DNA of 64,000 bases from Conus ventricosus. Its lineage: Eukaryota > Mollusca > Gastropoda > Neogastropoda > Conidae. Below the pieces are notes generated by a model. It saw nothing but the letters and a program-made list of their open reading frames with translations. It did no database searches and was not told the DNA's origin. Position numbers and translations under genes: made by a program. Every line of letters begins with the position of its first letter. Position 1 is the stretch's first letter. The stretch is taken from contig CM031611.1 of assembly GCA_018398815.1 (NCBI GenBank), positions 48,592,301 through 48,656,300 on the forward strand, read 5' to 3'. This document shows, one piece after another, positions 1 to 14,100 of the stretch.

Positions 1-1775
1 CTGCTCTCTGCAGTCAAAATCTCGCCTGGACTTCCATCTTTGGAAGGAGCTTTTCATTTTCACTCGTCTAGGCCAACCGGTAAATTAGCAATGCAGTCCG
101 TGTGCCCGATTACTAAGCACAAATATATTTTGAATGCAGTTCGATTTTCACGGGTCCATATAACAGAAACCTGCAGTTATCATTTAGAAAATGGCAGGAA
201 TAGTATATCAATGGTGCAAATTTGCGATATCATCATAGAAGTAATAAATAAAATAAATGTTATTTTTCAAGTAGGCGGGAGAGGACACTATAGACGGAAC
301 AGCCGTCAACAAATACCTGAACTGCCATATCACAGTAAAATGTTTCGATTGCAATGTTGTATAATTCATTCACATCATAAAAATACTCACTTAATAGAAA
401 AATAAGGTTTTTGTGGTATTGTAGATAATTTTTATTTTTGAAAAAAATAGTGGCCAATCGTTCGTCTTGATATGCACTTTCTGCACCTTAGGTATCCAGA
501 AAGAGGTCTAAAAATTTCATATCCTGGGTGGTGTTTATCGGATATAATATAAAAATTGTCTGCAAATATTGAGTATACGCATCGTGTGTTTATTTAGTAT
601 CCATTTCTAGTTTTCATTTTGTGTGTTGAAGACTTTTTCAATGATGCGCTTTGCCTTTGGATCACCAGTGAAGGGTATTTCTTGTCAGTCGGGCATCCGA
701 AGTCAGTTGCCAAAGTGAAAACGTCATTTGATGCAGTCACACTCATAGTGGATGAAAGTGCAAGATAAACACGAGGAAACGGATGTACTGCTCTGACGCC
801 TTGATGAACCTTCTGTGAACAATGTTTTGTCCACCTCATGCCACGTCTTCATTTAAAGTTGATTCGAATCGTAAGTTTTCATTTCTTTAGGCATTTATTG
901 TGACTGAGGTCGTACTGTCTTTGATGGATCATGAGTGATGTACCCTGGAGTATGTCCAAGTTTTAACACTGATTGCTCACTGTATGAACATGGCACTTGC
1001 TTTGTCATACGCTTTTTCAGTAGTCTCAGAATTTTGCCATCTTAAGTTGGTACACTTTAAATAACATTATAATTAAAAGTACTGGAAATAGGAGCTTGTG
1101 GTTCCCAGTCTTTTAGTATCATTTCATATGTTGACTGTTGTAAATTTCTAGAATAGTGACTTATCGTCACACAGACATCAGTATGAAAATATGACAAATA
1201 ATGCTTTTATGCCTCATCCATTTCTTAAATGGTTGCCAACCTTAGTTGTGGAACTGTTCTGATACACTACAGATTGTGTTTTAAGTTCTTCTTTAAATGG
1301 CATACTATAAGGTTATGCTCTTATGGTGTTGGTTAGCTGACTTGGGAACTTCCTCATGTGAGGAGGAAAAATGACAGAGTACTTTTGATTCCACCCAGTA
1401 AAATTCTAACTTTGTGATATGGCTTAAGGCTTGGACTCTGAAGGCCATGAATTTATCACCAGGCATCCAAAGTATGATCCTGAAGTGCTTATCATGAAAG
1501 TTGGCATAGTCGCCGCCCTCAAGTAATTTGTCATTCTGATGATAATGGATAACAAAAGTTGGGTTGTAATTGATGATAAAACTTGTTTCTACTGGAGTTG
1601 TAGGGTCAAAAATGTAGACCTGTAAATTATCTGTGTGAAGGATTGAAATATGTTGCCACAAATAGATGGATGGTTGCATTGAATTGCATAAAAAATCACA
1701 TCAACAACAGCGAAACTTTTTGTAAAGCATTTGTAAGTCGTGCCTGAATCAAAATGTGCTTGTTCGTTGTTGCAG
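1..1775. other. Region upstream of the first coding MIB2 exon
   Basis: Noncoding as far as I can see: AT-rich and without recognisable domains or RNA genes. It should hold the promoter, 5' untranslated exon(s) and first intron of MIB2, because the first coding exon begins at a splice acceptor (1774-1775). I could not pick a TSS or donor. A 124-codon open frame on the - strand (1305-1679) is unusually long for such AT-rich DNA and has ordinary-looking composition, but I recognise no family and see no splice context. Confidence 0.5.
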
Positions 1776-2014
1776 CCTCACTGCTTAACTGATGGAAGTG
1801 GGGTTGCGGGTGGTTCGTGGCCCAGACTGGAAGTGGGGCAATCAGGATGGAGGTGAAGGCTACGTGGGCACTGTAGTGGAAGTTGGACGACCTGGTAGTC
1901 AGACATCACCAGACAAAACAGTCGTCGTTCACTGGGATTCTGGGGCTCGCACAAACTATCGAGTAGGCTACCAAGGAGCCTATGATCTCCGCATTTATGA
2001 CAATGCTCCTATTG
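1776..2014 (+). CDS. mib2: mib2 exon 1 (first coding): MIB/HERC2 domain 1
   Basis: The acceptor is TTGCAG before 1776 and the donor GTGAGT follows 2014. Coding starts at ATG 1792 after 16 nt of untranslated sequence with an in-frame stop. It encodes residues 1-75 with the hallmark [18 protein letters not shown] and [11 protein letters not shown] blocks of a MIB/HERC2 module, which in mind bomb proteins helps bind substrate tails. Ends in phase 1. Confidence 0.93.
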
Positions 2015-3008
2015 GTGAGTATCCAAATTGTCGAGCTATTTCTGAGAATGTAGAAAACACTCTCGTATTTAACCTCTTCACTACGCTGTTGACGAACAGC
2101 GTTCGTCATAAAAAGTGCTGTCTGTATTATGCTCAGTTGACGAACGCTGTTCGTCATGATTGAACACTCTCTGTTTCGTCCAGCATTGGCCGTAGCAAAA
2201 TATGATAGCAGCGAAGGGGTTAATCTTGTGATGGCAATGCATTGTATCTTGGAAGTTGTTAAAAACTTAAAAAGTAATACAAGTACTAAAGCAGTACTGT
2301 GTTAAAAGAAAATCATAAGAGCAATACAAGCACTGAAAGTGTAATCAGTACAGCTCAATAAAGACCATTGTAATACATCTGTGACTGGCTGCATGAGTAT
2401 GCAGTCAGAAGTACATGCTGCCTACCTACACAAACTAGTAGTTCAAATTGGTATAAGTTAAAACGCATGTAATTGTTTCAATGTACGCTTTCAGTGTATG
2501 ACTTTGATGACTATAGTGTAATCTTGCAAAAGTTTGCTTTTTATACATAATATGCATACTTTGGTGCAGAAAAATTTTTGACAAGAAAGCCAAGAGTAAA
2601 CACAATTCTGTGTGTGTATGTGTGTGTGTATTTTGTACATAGATTTAGTGAAAGCTTAGTTAATTTACAATTTTTACTTGTAGGATATATGTTGTATAAG
2701 AATATGGGATTACTAGTGTTTGATTCCGGCTTTGCCCTTGGAAGCCTTCCCTCCCCTTCCATCATCTGATTTCCTGCCCACCCCACCCCATTCACCCGTC
2801 CACTACACTTTTGTCTGACTCGCTTCCATCCCAAGATTGAAGCAGCAACAGTATTGCTCCCTGTGCTACTCCATCCACGGACCTTCTCCATTTCTCTTCC
2901 TCCCCTCCCTCCACGACCAGTCTCAGCAGCAAACTTTCATTCTCACGATCTCAGCCGTCTTTCTCGCTGCTGTCTTTCTCTTTCTAACCCAGACTGAGGA
3001 GTACATGG

Positions 3009-3047
<39 letters not shown>

Positions 3048-5186
3048 TGTGTGTGTGTGTGTGTTTTTGTGGATAGATGTGTGTGTTGTAGGGGGGGATG
3101 GGGTTTACTGTGTGTCAGGTATGTTTACCCATTAGATTTCATAGAATTTTATAGATGCTTGGCAAAAATATAAGGAATATGATGAGCTTTAGAAGAAAAA
3201 AAAGGAAGAATTGGAAAAAAAAAAGATTTGAGACAAAATTCTTTCATGATAATTGCACTTGCAGTGCTCAACTATAGTGATGTGGTGTGCTTTGACCAAA
3301 GAGCGGCATCTCTTGCCACCTCATGCAAGCAAAATCGCATCTGGCTGTGTCTGCTTCTTCAGCAAGAGGTCAATGATAGGAACAATGTGGGCAGTTACAC
3401 TGTTTACAGGCCCAGTAATTGCAATAAGAAAAGAGAGAGAGAGAGGGGGATGGGAGGGCATGAATTTGGGCCATGGTATGCTGATGGATCAGGTTTAAAA
3501 GTAATTCATATTGTAAGAAACTTCTTCCCCAACAATCCCCCCCCCCCCCCCCCCCCCCTTCCCCTTCTGTAGTTGCTACAAGCTAGTACAAGATCAGATA
3601 ACCCTTTACACTCTGCTTCTACTAGTTCTAGATTTCAGATGAAAATAAACCTTGTTCCCATCCTCCATTGGTTTTACAAAAATGTGGAAGATCTTTACAC
3701 ATTCTTTGTAGAAAGTACACTCATTTTTTATTGAAAAGTACACCAGTAAGTACACTCATTTTTTTTATTGAAAAGTACACCAGTAGCAACTTTTAAGGTA
3801 AACGGGTCTGGCTGTGTGTGTATGTTAAGTACTATACATATGTGTGTGTGTGAGAGGAGAGAGAGAGAGTGAGAGAGAGACAGACAGACAGAGAGTGATC
3901 ATACAAGGAATTTTGCAAACTGGTCCCAACACTGAGTACCCTCCACTGTCACTAAAAAAAAAAAAACAGTGTTAGAACTAGTCATGGGAAAACAAAAACC
4001 AGTGACAATAAGCAGACCTCTTTGATGGGGCTCCAGAACAGGCCTATTTTATCCAGATCCATCAGAGTCAATGGGAGCCTCAACCCTTGAATATTTACCA
4101 TACTGTCAGAGGCTTGTTTTGCTTGCTTTTGCAGAAGAAAGTATTGATTTTTGTTAGTTTTTCTCCATGTTAACAGCTCATATCTAAGACCATGTGGGAC
4201 TTGATTGCAGTGCTGTGTTGAAGAGAATGAAGAGCGTGTGTCTTTGACCAATGTGACAAAGCACTGATTAAAAACTCCCATTTCACATAATGCAGTGGAT
4301 TAAATATTTTGTTCAACCATGATCCTCAGATTGTTGTAAATTAGTGAATAGATTCTTTGTCATTCTGCTAAGGCATAATCAGTTCCAATTAACTTATTAA
4401 GCTGCTGGTTCAGCAACATAAAACCATTCCCTGGAACTGACAGATCAAGTAGGTTTTATTTTACTTATTCAGACGATATTTTACTGCCAGTTACTAGTTA
4501 ACATGGTCACTGGGGGAAGGGAAGGGGAGAGAGAGAGAACAATAACCCTGGGGTGGGGGTGGGGAAAGGGGGGGGGGTCTTTTTTCTGTTGGCTCTGTGC
4601 TCATGAATATAACAGAAAATAGCAGTCATTTTAGATTGGTGCAATTCTCGTAAAAGTCAGCTGCTATGCCGCCAGTATTGCTGGGTTCATTACATATTCA
4701 TATATGTAAATTATTGAAATTGCCTTCAAAATAAATGCAGTCTCAATTTATTTTATTTTCAAGTGTGTATTTGGGTTTTTCTTTTAATTCATCATGCTAA
4801 TGACTGAGTATTTTATGACCAAGTCATAGTTTTGCTGAAATTGTTCAGCTTAAAATGTGGCTGTTTGTAAAGTCAGTAGAATATTTTACCCAAGGGCGGT
4901 TAAAGGCTGGGCGGTTAAAGGCTGGATTCTTTTTATATTCAGTAAAACACTTTACCTAAATGGGTTACAGATTGGATTCTTCTTAAATGTGCTCAAGGTG
5001 AATTTTTTTGTCCAGAGACAAAGACATCAACCCCCAAGTGATTAACAGTTAGCTTACAAGCACCCCAACATGACTGATTTGTCAAAGTGGCGAGTGACAG
5101 TGCCTGTTCATAGAGAAGAGCCGACATGATTCATGCGCACCTCAAGGCCTCAGGTTTTGAGAACAGGTCACATTAATATACACACA

Positions 5187-5256
<70 letters not shown>

Positions 5257-5635
5257 TACACACGACGCACGCATGCATGCATGCATGCATGCATGCATAG
5301 AAGATGCTCAGCTTGTAGTGTGATCAAAGATTAATATATTTTAGGAACAGCTGCTTTAGATACAAGCTGTTAGAACAAAGAATAAACAGAACAGTTCCAG
5401 CATAATATATCATCTGGAGTCAGACTTGCACAAACAATGCTCACATGATCAACAAATGGATATTGTAAAACGTGTTCAGGAATACTACTCAAATATGATA
5501 AGATGGATAACTGGCACCGAATAAGTAGTGGTTTAACATAAAGTATAAAACGTCATATGTTGCTTTATTACCTTGTCATGTCTGTAGGGCCTTAAGGGTG
5601 CCTGTGGCAGTTAATTTGACTGAGCCATGTGTATG

Positions 5636-5681
<46 letters not shown>

Positions 5682-8600
5682 GACACACACACACCACACA
5701 CACACACACACCATGGGTATGATGCATGTTGCACATGTGTACATATACACACACACAGAGTCAAATACATGGCAGTTATCGCTGGCATAATGCATTACCT
5801 TTTTTATCCCTAAAGTAAGCATAAGCATTTTAACAGAACTTGTGATCCTGTGTTTTTCTTATGGTCATGCATTTGTGGCATTTCCATGCATGAATTCATT
5901 TGCAGATGCATGGATAAAAGCTCTTAGAACTTTTCTTCTTCTTTTTTTGTTCCAGTACCCCCTCCAAGCTTAATGTGTGTCCATTGTGTGCAGGGGTGCG
6001 CCATACCAACATTATCTGTGATGCCTGTCAGAAGCAAGGAGTCCAGGGCATGCGCTGGAAATGTGGCCGCTGTCATGACTTCGACCTCTGTTCCGTCTGC
6101 TACATGGCTGACAAACATGACATCAACCATCCCTTCTATAGATTCGATTCTCCCTCCTCTAAAGGGTGAGAAAAGCCAGAGTGGAGGGAAGCTAGAGCTT
6201 CATGCCTTGAGGTGGATTATGATGTCGAAGTGAATTTTAAGAGCTGTGTGTGTATTGCATGTTGCTTTAGAAAAGTGTTTTGTTGAAATGGAAGGATGCT
6301 GCTGTTTTCCTGCAAAGGAATTTTTTTTTAGCCCGTCAAGTAAACATTCCCCTGTGTTTGAATTATTTCACATGGTCAGGATGGTGACTTTATTGTACAT
6401 TTCTGTTTTTCACAGTTTGAAGTAGTTATCAAGGTTATATTGATTTCTGTTGTATTCGTGACAGTGCTGTTCTCTGTTTCTGAGCTGTATTAATTTCTCC
6501 TTTCCTTTCCTTCACTCTCCACTCCCCACTTCCTAACTACATTGTAATTCTCATGCTGGATGCTGCTGGGGAGTGTTATTTTATGCATTTTCTAACAGTT
6601 TATCTGTTGGTAGTGATGTCATTAAAAAAAATATTAAAAAATTGTTAGAAATTCTGTTATCTGTTTTGTATTGTGTATTGCAAACATTAACTTTGCACTT
6701 TGTTTTGGTTTATTTGTTTTTATTTTGCCTTGTTTTTAGTATCGGCGAAATATGTTTCATTCTCCTTGATAATAAAAAAGAAAATGGTGTTTGTTCCAGC
6801 GTAAAACTGGCAAAGCGATCTACAAGTAGTAAAGTGCAGGCCTTTGGAATATTTGCTGGTGCTCGAGTCATCAGAGGCCCTGACTGGGATTGGCTAATCA
6901 AGACGGTCAGTCTGTTTGTCTTCTTTCCCTGACTTTGCTCCTCACCCTTGCTTTGCCCGTCCCAGTATTTTCCTGTTTTTATGTCGTGTTATGTTGTCCC
7001 AAAGCCTGCAGTCCCCAGGAAGCTATGAGTGTCCAGTCGTCCTGAAACACGAGTAAAGGAAACTTGTAGTGCTGTTTAGATACTAAAAAATGGTGTTCAT
7101 TATTCATTTCAGTCTGCCCTGATGTCAGACAACAATAGTTGCCTGGTTGCATAGCCAGAGCAAATGAGCATTATCTCCAGAATGGAGACAGCATGATTGT
7201 TAAAAACGTTTGTCAAACAAAATTCCCAGCACTGCTTGAAAGTGCAGAGATACACTGAAATGAAGTCACTTGAGGGAAGGTGTGAAAATTTACAGAAACT
7301 TCTATTTTTCTTTGTTTCTTGATGATTATTTGCTAATGATGAAGATGGCTTGGAGATCCTGTATGGTTTCTTCTCTCTTCTTGTAATTAGGCAGCCAACA
7401 TCTACGGTAAGAAGAATCAGCCGCATGGCTTGAGACCATGATAGGGTTGTACTCGCTCTTTCCCAACAGCAGTAATAATTTGTGTGTTCTTATGATGGTG
7501 ATGAAGTGGAGATCCATTTTGGTGGTGGACTGGAGACGAGGCAGTGTTTTACTTTTCATGATGAGAATAAAGTGATGAAAATACAGGGTATTTCAGTCCT
7601 GCTACAGCTTTTGTGCTTGGCCGCTATAGTCATCTTTTCATGATGATAATACAGTCTATTTCAGTCCGGATATGGGCGTCATAATCAGCTGGGCTATAAA
7701 CAACATGATTTGACTTTATACAATGTATGTGGACCAGTCCACACACACTAATATCTTAATGAAGCTGACACTGATAATTAAGGAATATGTATTATTGGGT
7801 AAACCTGGGCTCTGAGAGCCAGCTGAAACCTGTGTGAGCAAAAGTCTTTAACTTTTAGCATACAGCGCACGGCTCCGTGCGTTGCTCACAGCCCTGCTGC
7901 CTACGGCATGCATGGTGCCATGCGCCGACTGAGATCTCCGTTGTCTACAGCACGCACATATCTGTGCATTCTTTTTTTTTTAATTGTATTATTCAAACCC
8001 TAATGGTCTGAGAGAAATAACTCCCGCCAGAACTTCGTAGAGGGTTCCTGGTAGCCTGACATGCCCTAGTTCTTAAGTTCAAGCAAAGTTCACTTTCGCT
8101 ATCTGCGGCTGAAACAAAGAACCCCTTGCTGGGTTTTTCCGACCTAAACTGACCGCGTTTCTGGCACTAGTCAAAATGCTAGTTTGGCGCTGGCAAATCA
8201 TTTCTTTAAAACAAGTTATTGAAGACTGTATTCAAGGCGGTTCCAAGAACGAAGGAGAGTCAATCGACAGTGGAGATGATAGGGAAGATGAGGAATGTCT
8301 GTTTGAAGATGTTCTTGATTACAGTGACAAATCAACTGATTCGACTGATTCAGTAACACGCACACAGGCACTTGACTCACACAATATCTCTAGCCCAAAT
8401 TCTGTCAAACTGTTTAAAAATGGATAATAAAAGATAGCAAAAAGCACCATAACCATAAGTGTATTAGGTGGGTGCTTTTTGTATCAGTTTGTCTGCATAC
8501 CATTACTAAACATTGATCGTCAAACTGCACTTGTTTTTATTTCTGTGTGTTTTGTTTACTTCATTTTTCCGTGTGTTGTCTCAACACAGGATCTCGTAGA

Positions 8601-11047
8601 GTTTTGAAAGGATATTCATCTAAAAGTCCTTGATTTCTTCTTTTCAGACATACCAAACATGATGTTAACATGGACCAAACATAACATGTAAAATAAATTC
8701 AAAAAATGCCAAAATTAGTACGTAGGCAGGGGTTTTAGCGTGAGCAGCAGTGTGCGGGAGGGAGAAAAGTCACGCTGTATGCATACACAGGGATAGTGTT
8801 AAAGATTTTTCTGAAAAATGTGCATAACCATAGTCTCAGTATACCCTCTTCATCTCATAAAACACTCAGCTGTGGGTCAAGGGGAAAAAATCCACAGTGA
8901 TGTTTACATTTCATTAGGTTAACTAATGCAGTGTAGTCTTTGAATTCCCTCTATTTTTCTGTGCAGAATTATGCTGGTTGTTACTTCATTAAGATTAACT
9001 TCTTAGCAAAGAATAAAGCTGATTTTTTTTTTTTTCGCTCCTTCTGATTTGGAGTTTCGTTTTGCTTAGAATTTTTGTTGAGGAATGTCTTGATTTACAA
9101 GATTTCACTGTCTGTGTTTGATGAATGTTGTTCAACATGATTTTGAAGGTAGATATTCAAGATTTTAATTCAGCATCCTCTTCAGCTTTTATTCCTGATG
9201 CTTGTCCAGTATAGCTCAGAAATATATGTGCTTAAGACCTGGTTGTATTATTCCCCAGGAGGAGAAGGAAAGATTGGGAGAGTGTCTGACATCAGAGGCT
9301 GGGACTCTGAGTCAGGTCGAAGTGTAGCGCACGTCACGTGGACCTCTGGTTCGACCAATGTGTATCGAGTTGGACACAAAGGCAAAGTGGATCTCAAATA
9401 CATCACGGCAAGCTCTGGTGGCTACTACTACAGGGATCATTTACCCACATTAGGTAATGTGGATGAGATCAGTGATGGTGCTTCCTAGTGTGAAAGGTTT
9501 GAAAATGATTGAATGTGCGATGTATGTCATGTTTTCCTCTTGTTCATATATCTGTTCACTATATATGCAAAACCATTTTATTTTCAGTGTACAAAATGTG
9601 AAAGTTCTTAGTAACACTTATGTGCGTTGTATGTTAGAGCTGTTACCACACACACGCTCAGGCATGCACACACAAAACTCACACACACAAACGCGTGTAT
9701 GTATGCACACACACACACACGCACGCACGCACGCACGCACGCGCGCGCGTGCGCGCGTGCATGCATGCACATAAGCACACATATGTGATAAACATGTTGA
9801 AGTAGAGACTGGACGGGTCAACAGGAGAGGCGGTGGAGCCAGCCAACCCAGTGATGCCCTGTCCCTTCAAAGTGGGGGACAAGGTGCGCTGTGATCTGGA
9901 GACTGAGGTCCTGAAGCAGATGCAGGAAGGGCATGGAGGCTGGAATCAGCGCATGTCAGAGGTGTGTGTGAGGACCTGTGTTACATGACTGTGTATGTAT
10001 CTATGACCCTCATCTTGAATTCTGTCATCTAAGTCATTAATTCATTTATCCATCACTTTGTAAATCATACACAGTGTGGTTTCAAAACTTAGGAGAAGTG
10101 TCGTAGCGTATGTGGACTAATCCGCACGCAGTGACAGATCCTTGATGAAAGTGAAACTTAAACGGTTTTGTGGGTGGTGGGTGTGGGATGGGATGTTCGT
10201 TTCTTTTGTTTTCAGGATAAAGTTGTGTGTAAGTGCTTGCCAGAAAATGAATTTAGGAACATATCTTTTTATGATCATTTTCATGATTGCTAGGATGACT
10301 ACAATTCAATTTTGTGATCAGGGACTCTTTCCCACTTGCACCCATGTGAATATATCACCTAGTTGTGCATTATGATACTTGTGTTTCAGTACATTGGGAA
10401 GGTTGGTATGGTGCATCGCATCACTGACAGGGGGGATGTCAGAGTACAGTACGATGGCTGTGCTAACCGCTGGACTTTCCATGCAGATGCTTTGAGAAAG
10501 GTATGGTCCTGAAAATTTAGTGACCTCTCTTCCTAACATCCTTACACTGTCCATCCTTGTGTCAGTTTGTAGCAGAGAGATAAGTAGTTATTACATCAGG
10601 TTTATAAACAGAAATTATATTAATTCATAGGATAGAGAGCTCTGTTGTTTACTTAGTGTATAGGATGCAGTGGTATACATATTTTATCAGTTTATGATAG
10701 AAAGATCTATTGTTGTCTGTTTGTAAGAGAGGGACATAGGAGAGAGACCTGCTGTTGTGACTGTTCACTGGATAGTCATTAATTCTGAAAAATGATCCTT
10801 TGAAAAGAAGAAAATCAAATCATGTTCAGATAGTAGTCAGCAGAAAAGCAAAGAGCTTTGTTTGAGTCCATTTGCATCTTGAAGAAGACAGAAACAAGCA
10901 AACAAAACCAGAAATAATATTTAAAATTCAGACACAGGTTTATGGACAGAAATTGTTCATATGAATGGTCTACCCTATTAGTTCCTGATATGCAGATAAA
11001 AGATGATGGTATGAATACTCATCTCCATGTGTACCTGAAACTTCACT

Positions 11048-11119
<72 letters not shown>

Positions 11120-14100
11120 GGTGAGACCTTGTTATGGTTGGAGAGCTATGTGACCCAGTGATCCCTCAGGCTTTGCTAATCAGGGCATCAGTGCTTGAAC
11201 GGAATGCTGGTTTTTCAAAACATTGCTAGCCTGTGTAGCCAGGTTACTGATGAGCCTGAGCACAACATGGTAAGAAGTGATGACACGGGTAGGATCTCCC
11301 ATATTAGGCTATGGATAGGTGTTCTGACAAAGTGCAACCTGCCTTTTTCCTTCTGAAGGGATCTTTACTATCTTCTGCTCCCCTGCATATCTTCTTTTCC
11401 ATATTCTTCCTTTCTCTGCGATCATCCTAGGACTAGGCTAGCCACATTTGCCATACAGTGCAACCCATGATGGAGGGGAAGGAGATGCTGGAGGTTGAGA
11501 GAGGAGCTCTCAACACATCTCTTTGGCTCAGATCTGTCCATGACAGGAGGTACACATTGGCCTATGTGTAACAGTTGGCAACCCCTATGTGGGGCTGGGT
11601 CAACACAGGCGGTTCCTGGGCTGAGAGGTGGTGAGAGGCCATAACATGGAAAGACAGACAAAAGAAGAATTATTCTCCGTGGTTGCTGATAGGAACAAAA
11701 TGGCAGGACTTGTGGGTACTGACAGAAATGTATTAAATAGTGTGTTATCAGCTTGACATCTGTTGGGCATCGTAATATCTGTTGGGGGCATTTTTTTCAG
11801 GTGCAAATGTTCACTGAAGGGGAGACAGTAAAGGTGCTAGAAGACGAACAGAGGGTGAGGGAGCTGCAGAAAAACCATGGGGAGTGGACTGACCTCATGA
11901 AGCAGGTATGGTTTCCATTGTGTGCCACTCGTGTTCATTTCTTAATGTTCTTATAGCAGCTGCAGGGCAAGTCATAGATTTTCCCTGCTGAATTCAACTA
12001 GCACTATCGTGACCTGACACATTTGATTGTTAACTTATCCAAGAAAATGGATTGCAAATATGTATTCATACAATGTTTAACTTGGTAAATCAACTACTAA
12101 ATAATTCTTTATTCAGATGATGAGATAGCAGTTGCAAGTCACAGATTTCTTTATTGATTTCAACTTGCACTATCATGGCATGACACATTTGATTGTTGAC
12201 TTATCCCAAAAAATTAATTGCAAATATGTACCCACGCAATGTTTGACCAGGTAAATCGACGGCTTGATAGTTCTGTATCCAAGTGATGAGACATCATGTA
12301 TGAAGTATGACTTATTTTTATGTGCATAAGTTTAGGATTATTTATCATAATTTTCTGCATGCTTTGATTGTGATGGACGTTTGGGGGGCATCCAAATTTG
12401 TATAAGCGACCACTGGTGTGGGCAGACATTAGGGCGGGTTGGCAAGGTGCTAAAGGTGTACGCGGATGGAGACCTGAGGGTGCAGATAATAGAGGGACAG
12501 GTGTGGACCTTCAACCCAGCCTGCTGTCAGCCCATCTCCACCAGTGTTCCTCACAACCCTGACAACACCCTGGGAGGCCACCATCCGCGTGACCGACTAC
12601 GTGAGTGATGCCTCTTATATTGTCTGTGTTGTGATCTTGCTTCTCAAATCTTCACTCTCAGTCTAAGTTCAGTATCACTGTTAACATCTGTCCTATCTTT
12701 CTACACTTGAAAAATAAAAATCTGGTGTTTGGGCTGTGCTTTGACCTTGATGGTGCAAATAGGTATTTTCCATCATCTAGAGGGTGTTCGTGGTTCATGC
12801 TAGCTCTGTGAAGAAAAAATACTTATTATTGTCAATAATGGACTTAATTGGTAAAGTCCTGGGTATGTTGACATTCCAGGGCACCATTGTAGTAATACCC
12901 TGTGCTGATGGGATGACCTGATATTATTAGCTGTTTGTGGAGTGTTAGGACTTCAACCCAAAGAACCTGAGTTTAGTTGTAATTGAGGGAGGTCGAAAGA
13001 GCATTGAGGGAATAGTATCATTGAGGAGGCATAGAAGATGAGATTGAGCCAAAAGGGGTCTCCCTTCTGCTTATTTTTCATGATGTCAAGAAGATTTTGT
13101 GCACCAGCCATTCATCAGAGGCTTTTGCTCATTGCTTTTAAGACTTGAAATGCTCAGTGGTGCTTGCCAAGACTTGTTCTGCACCACTTTCCTTGTTTGT
13201 GACATCCTCTTGCTAAATTATGATCTAATTCTGAGAAAACCCATGTAACTTTTAATTGAAGGGTGGTGAAAAACCCATAGATGTTACAAAGGGACATGCA
13301 GACCTGTTTACTTCCCGTTTTCGCCGGGAGATTCTCCCGTTTTCGTAGGTCACATCCCGGTCTCCCGGTCATAGCATCGATCTCCCGATGTCCGATTTGG
13401 TTTTCTCCCGGTTTGCGCCGTCTACGCACTCAGCAGTTTGAAACAAGGCACTTTCGAAAGAAACCCGAGGTCCGCTCGCGCTACGGCACTAGGCCTAGGC
13501 CTAAGCGACACATAGATAGGTTAGCATCACGCCGGCAGCACACATGCTGCCTAGCGTACAGTACAAAGATGCTTGTCACTCTTTAGTGCAAAAGGCGCGA
13601 AAAGTATCTGCATTCAAGATGGCGGCGAAAGAAGCGAAGCTCCATGAAACGGACAGTGAAGATGACACTACTAGGCGTGAAGATAGCCATGGAAGTGGAA
13701 AATCATCGGCGAAAAAGAAGAAATATTTACAACGATTCAAACCATCGTACTCGAAAGATTTTCCGGGATTAGTGGCATCACCCAAAGGCGAAGATTTTGC
13801 GTTTTGCCGAAAGTGCAATGTTCACTTCGGAATTGGGCACGGCGGACAGCACGACATAAAACGCCACATCCAGACTGAGAACCACAAGTCGAACGCCTCA
13901 AGCAGCGATGGTGGACGGATAACTCAGTTTTTTATGGCCGCTTCACCTGCGGAAGAGGAAAAAAAAAACATGCTGGAACTCCAGATCACTCGTTCCGAGG
14001 CAACGTTGTGTGGCGTGATCGCTGAATGCAACTTGCCGTTGGCGTCAGCTGACAAGCTTGTGCGAGCGATCAAGTGGATCAAGTGGCATCCTGACCATTC

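Noticed and set aside
5956..5993. Using the acceptor at 5955 for mib2 exon 2
   Set aside because: It puts the ZZ finger out of frame with exon 1, whereas the AG at 5993 restores the IGVRH junction.
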